Assembly: GCF_011601345.1 (NCBI RefSeq)
Contig: NZ_JAAORB010000001.1
Span: 1 to 64,000, forward strand
DNA from: Roseovarius gahaiensis
GTDB lineage: Bacteria > Pseudomonadota > Alphaproteobacteria > Rhodobacterales > Rhodobacteraceae
Direction: 5' to 3'
DNA length: 64,000 bases
Positions 44,943-54,195 of this stretch are shown here, piece by piece. Each line of letters opens with the position of its first letter. Position 1 is the first letter of the stretch. Below the pieces are notes generated by a model. It saw only the letters and a list, made by a program, of their open reading frames with translations, was not told the origin of the DNA and made no database searches. A program made the position numbers and the translations under genes.

Positions 44943-46631
44943 ATGACCGACAAGGACCAATCCATCTACAGACAAAAGGCCGCAGCGGCCATTGCGGCGT
45001 TGCGAAATGGTTGGAAAGTGTTGTTGGCGCGTGGGCCCAGCCAGTTCCAGTTTTGGCTGATCGCTTTGGCCATCGGCATCGCGGCCGGCGTCGCGGCGTT
45101 GTTTTTCCGAAAGGGAATCAATGCATTACAGGCAATGATTTATGGTGCCGATGATCCGGGGCTGTTGCATTCCTTGGCCGAAACCTTGCCGTGGTATTGG
45201 ATTTTGCTGACGCCGATTGCCGGGGGGCTGATCGTCGGGCTGATCTTGCACCACTTCACCGATGACGCGCGGGTGCGCAGCGTGTCTGACGTGATCGAAG
45301 GGGCCGCGCTGAACGATGGCCGGGTCGAGCAACGCGAGGGGGTGGCTTCGGCGCTGGCGTCGATGATCACATTGGGCACGGGCGGCTCATCGGGCCGCGA
45401 GGGGCCGGTGGTGCATATGGCCGGTGTCATCTCCAGTTGGGTCAGTGACCGGATCAATGCCGACGGGATCACCGGGCGCGATTTGTTGGGCTGCGCGGTG
45501 GCTGCGGCCGTTTCGGCCAGCTTTAACGCGCCGATTGCGGGGGCGCTGTTCGCGCTTGAGGTGGTGTTGCGCCACTTTGCCCTGCATGCCTTTGCGCCGA
45601 TCGTGATCGCCAGTGTGGCGGGCACCATCATCAACCGGCTAGAATTCGGGGATATCACCGAGTTCACCTTGCCAACGACCAGCGTGCTGGAGTTCTACGT
45701 GGAACTGCCGGCCTTTTTGCTGCTTGGGCTGGTCTGTGGGCTGGTGGCGACGGTGTTGATGCATTCCATCCTGTTCGCCGAGGACATGGGCACCTATTTC
45801 CAAAAACGTATCCGCTTGCCGCGCTGGTTGCGCCCGGCGGTGGCCGGAGGGCTGTTGGGGGCAGTGGCGATCTGGTTCCCGCATATCATCGGCGTCGGCT
45901 ACGAGACGACCTCGGCGGCGCTGACCGGGCAGTTGCTGCTGCATGAGGCGGTGATTTTTACCGTGCTCAAGGTGCTGGCCGTGGCGATTACCATCGGTGG
46001 GCGGATGGGCGGCGGCGTGTTTTCACCCTCGCTAATGGTCGGTGCGTTGACGGGGCTGGCCTTTGGCTCGATCGCCACGGGCCTGTTTCCCGATGTGTCC
46101 GGGTCGGCCACGTTATATGCGTTGGCCGGGATGGGGGCGGTGGCCGCCGCGGTTCTGGGCGCGCCGATTTCAACCACGTTGATCGTGTTCGAATTGACCG
46201 GAGACTGGCAAACCGGCCTTGCGGTGATGGTCGCGGTGTCGATGTCGACCGCGCTTGGCGGGCGCTTGGTGCGCCGGTCGTTCTTTTTGACACAGCTTGA
46301 GAGGCGCGGCACGCGGCTGGCGGCGGGGCCGCAGGCTTATCTTCTGGCGATGTTCCGGGTCGAGCGGCTGATGCGCGGCCCCGATCATGATCGCGCTGCC
46401 AAGGACGAGCAGCTATGGGAGTTGATTGAGGACGGTGTCTATATCGACAGCAACGCCACGCTTGAGGCCGCAATGCCGGTCTTCGACCGGTCTGCCGTGC
46501 CGTTCATCCCGGTCGTGACCCTGAAAGGCGAGGGCCAGCCGCCGGAACTCAAAGGCGCGCTGTTCCATGTCGATGCGCTCAAGGCCTATAACCGCGCCTT
46601 GGCGGCGGTATCGGCTGAAGAACACAGCTAG
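44943..46631 (+). CDS. CLC-family chloride channel/antiporter with a CBS-like tail
   Basis: A 562-aa membrane protein with the CLC core (about residues 35-450). The Glu-gate motif GTGGSSGREGPVVHMAG and the later GGGVFSPSLMVGALTG are intact, as is SFNAPIAGALFALEVVL. The GSGIP anion motif that should precede them is replaced by RVRSVSDVIEGAAL, so anion choice may differ. The C-terminal 90 residues (LIEDGVYIDSNATLEAAMPVF and so on) look like one degenerate CBS domain. The start at 44943 follows AGGGGAAA. Confidence 0.88.
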   Translation: MTDKDQSIYRQKAAAAIAALRNGWKVLLARGPSQFQFWLIALAIGIAAGVAALFFRKGINALQAMIYGADDPGLLHSLAETLPWYWILLTPIAGGLIVGLILHHFTDDARVRSVSDVIEGAALNDGRVEQREGVASALASMITLGTGGSSGREGPVVHMAGVISSWVSDRINADGITGRDLLGCAVAAAVSASFNAPIAGALFALEVVLRHFALHAFAPIVIASVAGTIINRLEFGDITEFTLPTTSVLEFYVELPAFLLLGLVCGLVATVLMHSILFAEDMGTYFQKRIRLPRWLRPAVAGGLLGAVAIWFPHIIGVGYETTSAALTGQLLLHEAVIFTVLKVLAVAITIGGRMGGGVFSPSLMVGALTGLAFGSIATGLFPDVSGSATLYALAGMGAVAAAVLGAPISTTLIVFELTGDWQTGLAVMVAVSMSTALGGRLVRRSFFLTQLERRGTRLAAGPQAYLLAMFRVERLMRGPDHDRAAKDEQLWELIEDGVYIDSNATLEAAMPVFDRSAVPFIPVVTLKGEGQPPELKGALFHVDALKAYNRALAAVSAEEHS

Positions 46632-46696
46632 GGGTAGAATTTCGGAGGGATGTTGTCAGGCCGCGCGTTATATCAGGCGCGACCCAAACCTTTGAA

Positions 46697-47038
46697 TTAC
46701 ACCCGTTCGACGGCCACCTTGTCGCTGGGGTGGAAGGCGAGGTGGTTTTTGATGCGCGCGACGGTGTCTTGTGGGGCTTCATAGCTCCATGCGGCATTGT
46801 CCAGTGTATGGCTTTTGGTGATGATCGAAAAATATCGCGCTTCGCCCTTGTGCGGGCAGGTGGTGCGGTGGTCTGTTTCGTCCAGAAAGGCCATCGCGAT
46901 GTCGTCGCGGGGGAAATAGATCACGTCGGGATAGCCCGGCTCGGACAGCTCCAATGCGTCTTTGCTTTCGCCCAGTACAGCGCCGCCTGCGCGCACCACC
47001 CATGTGCCCTCGGCTTTACGAATCGTAATATCGGCCAT
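46697..47038 (-). CDS. DUF427 protein
   Basis: A 113-aa single-domain protein of the DUF427 family: ITIRKAEGTWVVRAGGAVLGESKDALEL, YFPRDDIAMAFLDETDHRTTCPHKGEARYFSI and NAAWSYEAP. The fold is a small beta-tent; the conserved Cys-Pro-His-Lys-Gly segment is present. Biochemical role unknown. The start at 47038 is chosen because conservation begins at MADITIRK; an upstream extension is low-complexity. It lies downstream of the aminopeptidase gene on the same strand, 57 bp away. Confidence 0.88.
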   Translation of the reverse strand: MADITIRKAEGTWVVRAGGAVLGESKDALELSEPGYPDVIYFPRDDIAMAFLDETDHRTTCPHKGEARYFSIITKSHTLDNAAWSYEAPQDTVARIKNHLAFHPSDKVAVERV

Positions 47039-47094
47039 GTCCGTCCCTTTCACGTCTTCAACTTTTTGCTTTTGATTGCCCGGCTTTTGTAACG

Positions 47095-48903
47095 TCAGTG
47101 TTGCAAAGGCGCGGTTGCTTGGTCGAACCATAGACGAGCGGGCGCAGATATCCGAGACCCGATTTTGTCGCGGCATGCGGCATGATAGGAATTGAGCCAG
47201 TCGCGCTCAGGCGCGCTGAGCATATCCGCCACGATCAGCCGGGTGTCGATGGGCACGAAACTGAGCGTTTCAAAGCACAGCTTGTCGCCTGCGTCGCCGC
47301 CGGGCAGGGCCGTGGCCTCGCGCACGACCAGCAGGTTTTCGATCCGGATGCCAAACGCCCCCTCGCGGTAATAGCCCGGCTCGTTCGAGAGGATCATGCC
47401 GGGCTGCAACGGCACCGTGCCGGTGCGGGCCAGACGCTGCGGGCCTTCATGCACGCATAGATGCACGCCCACGCCATGGCCGGTGCCATGGGCGTAGTCC
47501 TGATCGGCCAGCCACAGCGGATAGCGCGCCAGCGCGTCCAGATCGCGCCCGGCCAGCCCGCGCGGCCAGCGCGCGCGGCTCATCGCGATCATGCCTTGCA
47601 GCACACGGGTAAAGGCGGCGCGCTCATCCTCGCCGACACGGCCCACGGGCAGGGTGCGGGTGATGTCGGTGGTGCCATCGAGATATTGCCCGCCGCCATC
47701 CAGCACCAGCAGATCGCCGTCTTGCAAGACACGGTTGGTGGTGTGCGTCACCCGGTAATGCGCCAAAGCGCCGTGCGGGCCGGACCCGGCAATGGTGTCA
47801 AAGCTGATATCCAGCAGTTCACCGGTGGCGCGGCGGGCCTCTTCCAGCCGGGTGACCACGTCAATCTCGGTGATCGTGCCGGGGGCTTGGGTGTGAAACC
47901 ATGCCAGAAACTCGCATAGCGCGGCGCCGTCGCGCAAATGCGCCTCTTGGGTGGCGGTGATTTCAGCGCGGGTTTTGGTCGCTTTGGGCAAAACACAAGG
48001 ATCGTCGCCCCAGACATGGGGCACGGCGGCCTCATCCAGTTCCTGCACCACACGAACCGGCACGCTGTCCTTGTCCAGCCGCACGCGGCCGGTCAGGCTG
48101 CGCAGGCCGGCGATGAAAGCGCTTGGCGGGCGGAGTGTTACCTCGTCTCCCAGATGGTCTCGCAGGCTATCGTTCAGCTTTTGGGGGTCGATATACAGGC
48201 TTAGATGCGCGTCGTCATGCAGCACGGCAAAGCCATGCGGCACCGGGTTGCGGGGGATGTCGCTGCCGCGGATGTTTAAAAGCCACGCGATCGAGTCGGG
48301 CAGGGTGATCACCGCCGCCGCGTGGCCTGCAGTGCGCAACGTCGCGGCCAACCGGCGGCGTTTGTCGCCTTGTGTCTCACCTGCAAGGTCTTGCGGATAC
48401 ACACGCACCGCGCCTTGCGGCGGGCTGGGTTGATCGGGCCAGATGCGGTCGACCAGATTCTCAACCGGTTTCAGGACGATTGCGCTATCCGTCAGGTCGG
48501 CTTCGACCGCCCCGATCTGGGCCGGGGTGTAAAGCCATGGATCGAACCCGACCGTGCCACCATCGGGCAGATGTTCCTTGAGCCAAAGGGCCAGTTTGGT
48601 GTCGGGCCAATCCACCGGTGTAAAATGATCGGTGTCGATCTGCACACGCACCTGTGCGCGATAGCGGCCATCAACGAACACCCCGGCGATAGCGGGCAAC
48701 ACCGCGCAAAACCCCGCCGAGCCGGTGAACCCCGTCAGCCACGCCAACCTGTCGTCATGCGGCGCGACGTATTCGCCCTGATGGGCATCGGCGCGCGGCA
48801 CCAGAAACCCGGCCAGAGCGTGGTCCGCCATTGCCACGCGCAGCTGTGCCAGACGTGGCGGGCCCTGATCGGGGCGGGCGGTGTCGTCAAAGGATTGAAA
48901 CAT
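47095..48903 (-). CDS. M24 Xaa-Pro aminopeptidase
   Basis: A 602-aa metallopeptidase that removes N-terminal residues before proline. It has the three-domain build of the long aminopeptidase P class: two creatinase-like domains (about residues 1-320) and a pita-bread catalytic domain. The five metal ligands are visible: LVLDGGGQYLDGTTDITRT (two Asp), HGTGHGVGVHLCVHEGP (His), LSNEPGYYREGAFGIRIENL (two Glu). A C-terminal dimer domain follows. The start codon follows GCAGGAGCCC. The R6 repeat separates it from cobT upstream. Confidence 0.93.
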   Translation of the reverse strand: MFQSFDDTARPDQGPPRLAQLRVAMADHALAGFLVPRADAHQGEYVAPHDDRLAWLTGFTGSAGFCAVLPAIAGVFVDGRYRAQVRVQIDTDHFTPVDWPDTKLALWLKEHLPDGGTVGFDPWLYTPAQIGAVEADLTDSAIVLKPVENLVDRIWPDQPSPPQGAVRVYPQDLAGETQGDKRRRLAATLRTAGHAAAVITLPDSIAWLLNIRGSDIPRNPVPHGFAVLHDDAHLSLYIDPQKLNDSLRDHLGDEVTLRPPSAFIAGLRSLTGRVRLDKDSVPVRVVQELDEAAVPHVWGDDPCVLPKATKTRAEITATQEAHLRDGAALCEFLAWFHTQAPGTITEIDVVTRLEEARRATGELLDISFDTIAGSGPHGALAHYRVTHTTNRVLQDGDLLVLDGGGQYLDGTTDITRTLPVGRVGEDERAAFTRVLQGMIAMSRARWPRGLAGRDLDALARYPLWLADQDYAHGTGHGVGVHLCVHEGPQRLARTGTVPLQPGMILSNEPGYYREGAFGIRIENLLVVREATALPGGDAGDKLCFETLSFVPIDTRLIVADMLSAPERDWLNSYHAACRDKIGSRISAPARLWFDQATAPLQH

Positions 48904-49007
48904 CGGGGGCTCCTGCGAAATGGCCGTGCGCGCTTGGCTTGCGAGACATTGCTAGTGAACGTGCGTGCGAAGATCAACGCCGGGCTTGAGAGGGCCGGGG
49001 GAAAGCA

Positions 49008-49068
49008 GGGGGCGCTGCCCCCGTCGCCTTGCGGCGACTCCCCCGGAGTATTTGGGGAACAATGAAAG
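49008..49068. repeat. Intergenic double-hairpin repeat, copy R6 (reverse)
   Basis: Reverse-orientation copy: GGGGGCGCTGCCCCC, then GTCGCC/GGCGAC, CTCCCCCGGAGTATTTGG and AACAATGAA. Its first stem differs from R1/R5/R7 yet keeps pairing, so structure is conserved. It begins 20 bp past the minus-strand cobT stop. Confidence 0.8.
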
Positions 49069-49087
49069 GGCGGTGTTGCGCCTGTGA

Positions 49088-50965
49088 TCAGCCGGCGCGT
49101 TTCATTCCCATGACGCGGGCGCGGGCACGTGGATCGGAATCGAACAGGGCGGCAAGTTGTTCGGTCATTGCCCCGGCCAGTTGATCAACATCGGTGATGG
49201 TGACCGCGCGGTCATAATAGCGGGTCACGTCATGGCCGATGCCGATGGCCAATAGTTCCACGGCTTTGCTGCGCTCGACCATGGCGATCACGTCGCGCAG
49301 GTGTTTTTCAAGGTAGTTGGCGGGGTTCACCGACAGGGTGGAATCGTCCACCGGTGCGCCGTCGGAGATGACCATGAGGATCTTGCGCGCCTCTTTGCGG
49401 CCGGCCAAGCGGCGATGCGCCCATTCCAGCGCCTCGCCGTCGATGTTTTCCTTCAGCAGGCCTTCTTTCATCATCAGGCCAAGATTGTCACGGGTGCGCC
49501 GCATCGGCGAATCTGCGGATTTGTAGATGATGTGGCGCAGATCGTTCAGGCGTCCGGGCAGTTGCGCGCGGCCTTCGTTCAGCCATGTCTCGCGGCTTTG
49601 GCCGCCTTTCCACGCGCGGGTGGTAAAGCCCAGCACTTCGACCTTGACGTTGCAGCGCTCAAGCGTGCGGGCCAGAACATCGGCGCAGATCGCGGCGATG
49701 GAAATCGGGCGCCCACGCATCGAGCCGGAATTGTCCAGCAAAAGCGTGACCACGGTGTCGCGAAATTCGGTGTCTTTTTCCACCTTGAACGACAGGGGCG
49801 TCGTGGGATTAGCCACCACGCGGGCCAGACGGCCTGCGTCCAGAATGCCTTCTTCGCGGTCAAACTCCCACGATCGGTTTTGTTGTGCCTGAAGGCGGCG
49901 TTGCAACTTGTTGGCCAGACGGCTGACCGCGCCTTTGAGCGGCTCTAGCTGTTGATCAAGATAGGCGCGCAGACGCTCCAATTCGATCGGTTCGGCCAGA
50001 TCCTCGGCGCGGATTTCCTCGTCGAACGCGGTGCTGAAGACGGTATAGCCGGGGTCGGCGTCCGAGATCGGGGCGGGCGCGGGCGGCTCAAGCGGGGCTT
50101 CACCTTCGGGCAGCTCGGTCTCGTCGCTCATCTCGTCTTCGGCCATGTCATCGGACGAGACCTGTGCCTGCTGCTCGTCCATCTGCTGATCCTGAGCCTG
50201 CTCGGGATCGGCGTCGGCGTCGCTGTCATCGCTGTCGTCTTGCCCGCTGCTGTCGGGCTGTTCGTCTTCTTCTGGCGTTTCTTCGGCCTGATCGTCTTGG
50301 TCGTCATCGGGCGCGTCGGGATCGTCGCCCAATTGATCGCCATAGCCCAGATCCTCGATCACCTTGCGGGCAAAGCGGGCAAAGGCGGCCTGATCGGCCA
50401 GTGTATCCTCAAGGCCTTCCAGCGTGCCGCCGGCTTCGGCCTCGATGAAATCGCGGCGCAGATTCATGACATTCTGGGCGGCGGGCGGCAGATCGCGGCC
50501 GGTGGCCAGATGGCGCACCAGATAGCCCGCCGCGGTGGCAAGCGGCGCCTGCGCCGGATCGGTGATATCGCCATAGCCCATGCGCTCGGCGTCGACGCCG
50601 ATCCGGGCGTCGATATTGCCGGCGGTGCCGGGCATGGTGCGGGCGCCAATGGCCTCGCAGCGGGCGGTTTCCATCGCCTCGTAAAGATCGCGGGCCATTT
50701 CGCCCGACGGGTTGTAGCGGGCATGGGTGGCGGCATCGTGATACCGGTGACGCAGGGCCAGCGCGTCGGCGGTGCCGCGCGCCTGAAGCACCTCGTCGCG
50801 GGTCATGCGGCGGCTGACCTGGGGCAGGCGCATGGCATCGCCGGTCAGGCCCGCCGGATCGACCGAGTAACTGACCATCAGGTCCGGGTCGTCGGCCATC
50901 ACCTTGGTGGCCTCGGCCAAAGCCTTTTTGAACGGATCGGCGGGGTTATCGGTTGGTTTGGTCAT
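49088..50965 (-). CDS. cobT: Cobaltochelatase subunit CobT
   Basis: Subunit of the ATP-dependent CobNST complex that inserts cobalt into hydrogenobyrinic diamide in aerobic B12 synthesis. The 625-aa product has an N-terminal helical domain, a very acidic linker (about residues 215-300, Asp/Glu/Gln-rich), and a C-terminal VWA domain with the metal-ion motif [15 protein letters not shown] and [12 protein letters not shown]. Length and plan match CobT. cobS lies 88 bp upstream on the same strand. No cobN or other cob genes are in the window. Confidence 0.95.
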   Translation of the reverse strand: MTKPTDNPADPFKKALAEATKVMADDPDLMVSYSVDPAGLTGDAMRLPQVSRRMTRDEVLQARGTADALALRHRYHDAATHARYNPSGEMARDLYEAMETARCEAIGARTMPGTAGNIDARIGVDAERMGYGDITDPAQAPLATAAGYLVRHLATGRDLPPAAQNVMNLRRDFIEAEAGGTLEGLEDTLADQAAFARFARKVIEDLGYGDQLGDDPDAPDDDQDDQAEETPEEDEQPDSSGQDDSDDSDADADPEQAQDQQMDEQQAQVSSDDMAEDEMSDETELPEGEAPLEPPAPAPISDADPGYTVFSTAFDEEIRAEDLAEPIELERLRAYLDQQLEPLKGAVSRLANKLQRRLQAQQNRSWEFDREEGILDAGRLARVVANPTTPLSFKVEKDTEFRDTVVTLLLDNSGSMRGRPISIAAICADVLARTLERCNVKVEVLGFTTRAWKGGQSRETWLNEGRAQLPGRLNDLRHIIYKSADSPMRRTRDNLGLMMKEGLLKENIDGEALEWAHRRLAGRKEARKILMVISDGAPVDDSTLSVNPANYLEKHLRDVIAMVERSKAVELLAIGIGHDVTRYYDRAVTITDVDQLAGAMTEQLAALFDSDPRARARVMGMKRAG

Positions 50966-51053
50966 GACGGTCTCCGTATGCCAAGATGCGCTTGCGCCTG
51001 TTCAGGCGATCCCGTGAGACTGGCACGCCAGAGCAGGGAGAGTGCCCCGGCAA

Positions 51054-52040
51054 TTACCCCAAGCTCAGGCTGGCGGCGCTTTCGGGCAGTTCCTCGTCAA
51101 AGCAGCGCTGATAGAACTCGGCCACGGTCTGGCGTTCCAGTTCGTCGCATTTGTTCAAGAAGGTCAGGCGGAACGCGTAGCCGACATCGCGGAAGATCGT
51201 GGCGTTTTGCGCCCAAGCGATCACGGTTCGGGGGCTCATCACCGTAGACAGCTCACCATTCATAAAGGCCGAGCGGCTGAGGTCGGCGACGGTGACCATC
51301 TGGCTGACGATCTTGCGGCCTTCGGCGGTGTTGTAAAGCGGGTTCTTGGCCAACACGATATTGGTTTCGGCATCATGGCTGAGATAATTCAGTGTGGCCA
51401 CAAGGCTCCAGCGGTCCATCTGGCCTTGGTTGATCTGCTGTGTGCCATGATACAGCCCGGTGGTGTCGCCAAGCCCCACGGTGTTCGCGGTGGCGAATAG
51501 GCGGAAATAGGGGTTGGGTGTGATCACTTCGTTCTGGTCCAACAGCGTCAGCTTGCCGTCCACCTCCAGCACTCTCTGGATCACAAACATCACATCGGCG
51601 CGGCCCGCGTCGTATTCATCGAACACGATGGCCGTGGGGTTGCGCAGCGCCCAAGGCAGGATGCCCTCGTGAAACTCGGTGACCTGCACACCGTCTTTGA
51701 GCTTGATCGCGTCCTTGCCGATCAGGTCGATCCGGCTGATATGGCTGTCGAGGTTGACGCGGACACAGGGCCAGTTCAGGCGGCTGGCCACCTGTTCAAT
51801 ATGCGTGGATTTGCCCGTACCGTGATAGCCTTGGATCATCACCCGGCGGTTGTGGCTGAACCCGGCAAGGATGGCCAGCGTGGTGTCGGGATCAAACTTG
51901 TAGGTGCTGTCATGCTCGGGCACGCGATCGGTGCGATCGGCAAAGCCTTTGACGATCATGTCGGAATCGATCCCGAACACCTCGCGCACGGAAATCTCTT
52001 CGGTTGGTTTTGCGTTCATGTCCATGCTGCCGTCAGCCAT
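51054..52040 (-). CDS. cobS: Cobaltochelatase subunit CobS
   Basis: AAA+ ATPase partner of CobT. The 328-aa product has Walker [19 protein letters not shown] (about residues 73-90), Walker [20 protein letters not shown], and the sensor residues of the MoxR/BchI-like clade ([18 protein letters not shown]). The N-terminus begins with [13 protein letters not shown], shared by CobS proteins. It is first in a cobS-cobT unit. I looked for a cobalamin riboswitch in the 130 bp above it and saw none. Confidence 0.96.
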   Translation of the reverse strand: MADGSMDMNAKPTEEISVREVFGIDSDMIVKGFADRTDRVPEHDSTYKFDPDTTLAILAGFSHNRRVMIQGYHGTGKSTHIEQVASRLNWPCVRVNLDSHISRIDLIGKDAIKLKDGVQVTEFHEGILPWALRNPTAIVFDEYDAGRADVMFVIQRVLEVDGKLTLLDQNEVITPNPYFRLFATANTVGLGDTTGLYHGTQQINQGQMDRWSLVATLNYLSHDAETNIVLAKNPLYNTAEGRKIVSQMVTVADLSRSAFMNGELSTVMSPRTVIAWAQNATIFRDVGYAFRLTFLNKCDELERQTVAEFYQRCFDEELPESAASLSLG

Positions 52041-52185
52041 TCGCGCGGTCCTTCATTCGGGTGTCTCAGGTTGATGTCCGTGGTGCAACATATTGCAGCA
52101 AAGGGCAAGGGGAAGGGCACGACCTGTCGACGGCGGTTAAACACGCGCTAATCTTGCACTGACGAGAAAGTTGGACAGGGTTGTT

Positions 52186-52734
52186 TTGAACACGCGCGCG
52201 GACTTGGAATATTGGATTGGCCGGGTGGCTTTGGGGGACAGATCAGCGTTTTCCGATGTCTATTCGGCCACCTCGGCGAAACTTTTTGGCGTGATCTTGC
52301 GTGTATTGAATGATCGCGCCGAAGCCGAAGAGGTTCTGCAGGAGGTGTATTTGCGCGTTTGGCGCAATGCAGGGCGATACCGCGTCAACGGGCTAAGCCC
52401 GATGACATGGCTGATCACGATCGCGCGCAATGCGGCGGTGGACCGTAAGCGCCGACGTCCGGCGGTTGGCGTCGTGTCGGACACAGCGGTGCTTGAGGCG
52501 CAAGCCGATCCCGGTTGTGGCCCCGAGCACGCGGCAATTGCGGCATCAGACAGCGCGCATTTGCAAGGCTGTCTGGATGAACTGTCGGACGGTCATGCCG
52601 ATGCCGTGCGCGGCGCTTATCTTGAGGGTGAGACCTATGCCGATCTTGCCCAACGCTTTGATGTGCCGCTGAATACGATGCGGACATGGCTGCGCCGCAG
52701 CCTGCTAACCCTAAGGGAGTGCCTGTCGCGATGA
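52186..52734 (+). CDS. ECF RNA polymerase sigma factor (SigK-like)
   Basis: A 182-aa group IV sigma factor. Region 2 (about residues 20-85) has LFGVILRVLNDRAEAEEVLQEVYLRVWRNAGRY and SPMTWLITIARNAAVDRKRR; region 4 (about 120-178) has YLEGETYADLAQRFDVPLNTMRTWLRRSLLTLRECL. Two TTG starts are possible (52171, 52186); AGGG lies 5 nt before the second. The gene overlaps the anti-sigma gene by 4 bp (ATGA). With an RskA-type anti-sigma and a fasciclin gene next, it resembles the SigK module of Mycobacterium. Confidence 0.88.
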   Translation: MNTRADLEYWIGRVALGDRSAFSDVYSATSAKLFGVILRVLNDRAEAEEVLQEVYLRVWRNAGRYRVNGLSPMTWLITIARNAAVDRKRRRPAVGVVSDTAVLEAQADPGCGPEHAAIAASDSAHLQGCLDELSDGHADAVRGAYLEGETYADLAQRFDVPLNTMRTWLRRSLLTLRECLSR

Positions 52735-53426
52735 GCGATGAGACACCAGATCACGAGGCCGACAAGGCCCTGGCCGGGGAATATGCCCTTGGTTTACTGT
52801 CGCCTGACGAGGCCGCCGCCTTTGAGGCGCGGCTTGCGACGGATGCGCAACTGCGCGCGGCTTATGCGGATTGGGCCGAGGATCTGGCCATGTTGACCGA
52901 TCGAATTGAACCGGTCGCACCGCCGCCCGACAGCTTCCGCCGGATCGAGGCTCGTCTGTTCGGACGCCCAAGCCGCCGCGCGGGCCCTGCTTGGCTGCGG
53001 TGGGGCTTGGGCGTGGCCGCTGCTGCGGGGCTGGCTTTGGCTGTGGGTCTTGGCACGGGCATTTTGGACCGTGGCCCGATGCCGCCCGCCAACCCCAGCT
53101 ATCAGGCCGAATTGGCCGCAGAAGACCGCAGCCTTGTGGTGTCGGCCGCCTATGACGGATCGCAAGGCCGCTTGTTTGTCGAGCGCCAGCAGGGCGGGGC
53201 GCGTGCTGGCCGCGCGCTTGAGCTGTGGGTGATCGCGGGCGAGGATGCGCCGCAATCGCTTGGGGTTTTGCCCGACACCGCGCGCGCCGATCTAGAGGTG
53301 CCAGCGGCGCTGCGACCACAGCTTGACGGTGCGATACTGGCCATCTCGGATGAGCCGCCGGGCGGATCACCTACCGGCGCGCCGACGGGCGATGTGCTGG
53401 CCGCCGGGCCGATCACGAAGCTGTGA
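52731..53426 (+). CDS. RskA-like anti-sigma factor
   Basis: A 231-aa bitopic membrane protein. The cytosolic N-terminus (about residues 1-95) has the anti-sigma helices DKALAGEYALGLLSPDEAAAFEARLATD, without the zinc HxxxCxxC motif; one membrane helix follows (about 103-123, WLRWGLGVAAAAGLALAVGLG), then a periplasmic beta domain like the RskA C-terminal domain (ELWVIAGEDAPQSLGVLP). The ATG at 52731 follows AAGGGAG and overlaps the sigma gene. It should hold the sigma factor at the membrane until an envelope signal triggers proteolysis. Confidence 0.88.
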   Translation: MSDETPDHEADKALAGEYALGLLSPDEAAAFEARLATDAQLRAAYADWAEDLAMLTDRIEPVAPPPDSFRRIEARLFGRPSRRAGPAWLRWGLGVAAAAGLALAVGLGTGILDRGPMPPANPSYQAELAAEDRSLVVSAAYDGSQGRLFVERQQGGARAGRALELWVIAGEDAPQSLGVLPDTARADLEVPAALRPQLDGAILAISDEPPGGSPTGAPTGDVLAAGPITKL

Positions 53427-53437
53427 CCATTTTCTTT

Positions 53438-53462
53438 GAAACTCTTTCCTGTCCTCTGCGTG
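53438..53462 (+). promoter_or_regulatory. Candidate ECF promoter for the fasciclin gene
   Basis: GAAAC (53438-53442), 16 nt, CGTG (53459-53462) fits the general ECF form (-35 GAAAC/GGAAC, 16-17 nt, -10 CGT). It lies about 85 bp above the fasciclin start. I could not find the same pair above the sigma gene. Confidence 0.4.
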
Positions 53463-53487
53463 GCTAGGGGTGTCGACGGGCAATAAG

Positions 53488-53510
53488 GCCCGTCACGCCT
53501 TGTGGCGGGC
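53488..53510 (+). terminator. Hairpin between anti-sigma and fasciclin genes
   Basis: GCCCGTCAC (53488-53496) pairs with GTGGCGGGC (53502-53510, one G-U) around a 5-nt loop. No T-run follows. It lies in the fasciclin leader and may stabilise or attenuate its mRNA. Confidence 0.4.
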
Positions 53511-53546
53511 CGATGCGCCCGCGACGCCATAACAGGAGAACTTGAT

Positions 53547-54107
53547 ATGTTTACCACCAAGACTTTTGCCGCTGTTGCTGCCACTGCCATTGGCCTTTCG
53601 GTCAGCGCGGCCTCTGCCGAAAACCCGATGGTCGGTGGGGCGGCGATGTATGCCAACAAAACCATCGTCGAAAACGCTGTCAATTCGGCGGATCACACAA
53701 CACTGGTCGCCGCTGTGCAAGCAGCCGGTCTGGTCGATGTGTTGAATTCCGAAGGGCCGTTTACCGTGTTTGCCCCCACGAATGATGCGTTTGGAATGCT
53801 GAAAGACGGCACTGTCGAAGCGCTGCTGCAACCCGAAGCCAAGGGCCAACTGGCCAATATCCTGAAATGTCACGTCGTGGGTGCCGATGCCATGTCGATG
53901 GCGATCAAGGGCATGATTGACGATGACGGCGGCGTGCATCCGGTGCCGACCCTTGGGTCTTGCACGCTTCAGGCCACCTATAAGGGTGACCAGATCATGC
54001 TTGAGGATGAACGCGGGCGCACGATCAATGTAACAATCGCGGATGTCGACCAATCAAATGGTGTCATCCACGTTGTGGATCGGGTGATCCTTCCCCCCCA
54101 GTCGTAA
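53547..54107 (+). CDS. Secreted fasciclin-domain protein
   Basis: A 186-aa exported protein: signal peptide MFTTKTFAAVAATAIGLSVSAASA cut near residue 24 (shown here in parts: KTFAAVAATAIGL core, SAASA-EN site), then one FAS1 domain with NSADHTTLVAAVQAAGLVDVL, GPFTVFAPTNDAF (H1 box), LKCHVV and the H2-type ending NGVIHVVDRVILPP. No lipobox. FAS1 proteins act in adhesion; MPT70/MPT83 of Mycobacterium tuberculosis are FAS1 proteins under SigK. The ATG follows AGGAGA. A 10-bp hairpin follows the stop. Confidence 0.9.
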   Translation: MFTTKTFAAVAATAIGLSVSAASAENPMVGGAAMYANKTIVENAVNSADHTTLVAAVQAAGLVDVLNSEGPFTVFAPTNDAFGMLKDGTVEALLQPEAKGQLANILKCHVVGADAMSMAIKGMIDDDGGVHPVPTLGSCTLQATYKGDQIMLEDERGRTINVTIADVDQSNGVIHVVDRVILPPQS

Positions 54108-54121
54108 GCATCACCTGATTG

Positions 54122-54153
54122 TGTGGGGCCGGGCATTGCGCAACGGCCCCACA
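54122..54153 (+). terminator. 10-bp hairpin after the fasciclin gene
   Basis: TGTGGGGCCG (54122-54131) pairs perfectly with CGGCCCCACA (54144-54153). Only a weak T-rich stretch (ATTTAATAC) follows, so it may terminate partly before msrB, 43 bp on. Confidence 0.55.
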
Positions 54154-54195
54154 GCCTGCACATTTAATACACAAACCCCTGAAGGGAGACCGACC

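Noticed and set aside
49952-51247. 431-codon plus-strand frame opposite cobT, ending in cobS
   Set aside because: Its hydrophobic look comes from the reverse complement of the acidic cobT linker; both cobT and cobS are complete.
52041-52185. Cobalamin riboswitch above cobS
   Set aside because: The gap is short and I saw no B12-box-like sequence; it also has to hold the sigma-gene promoter.
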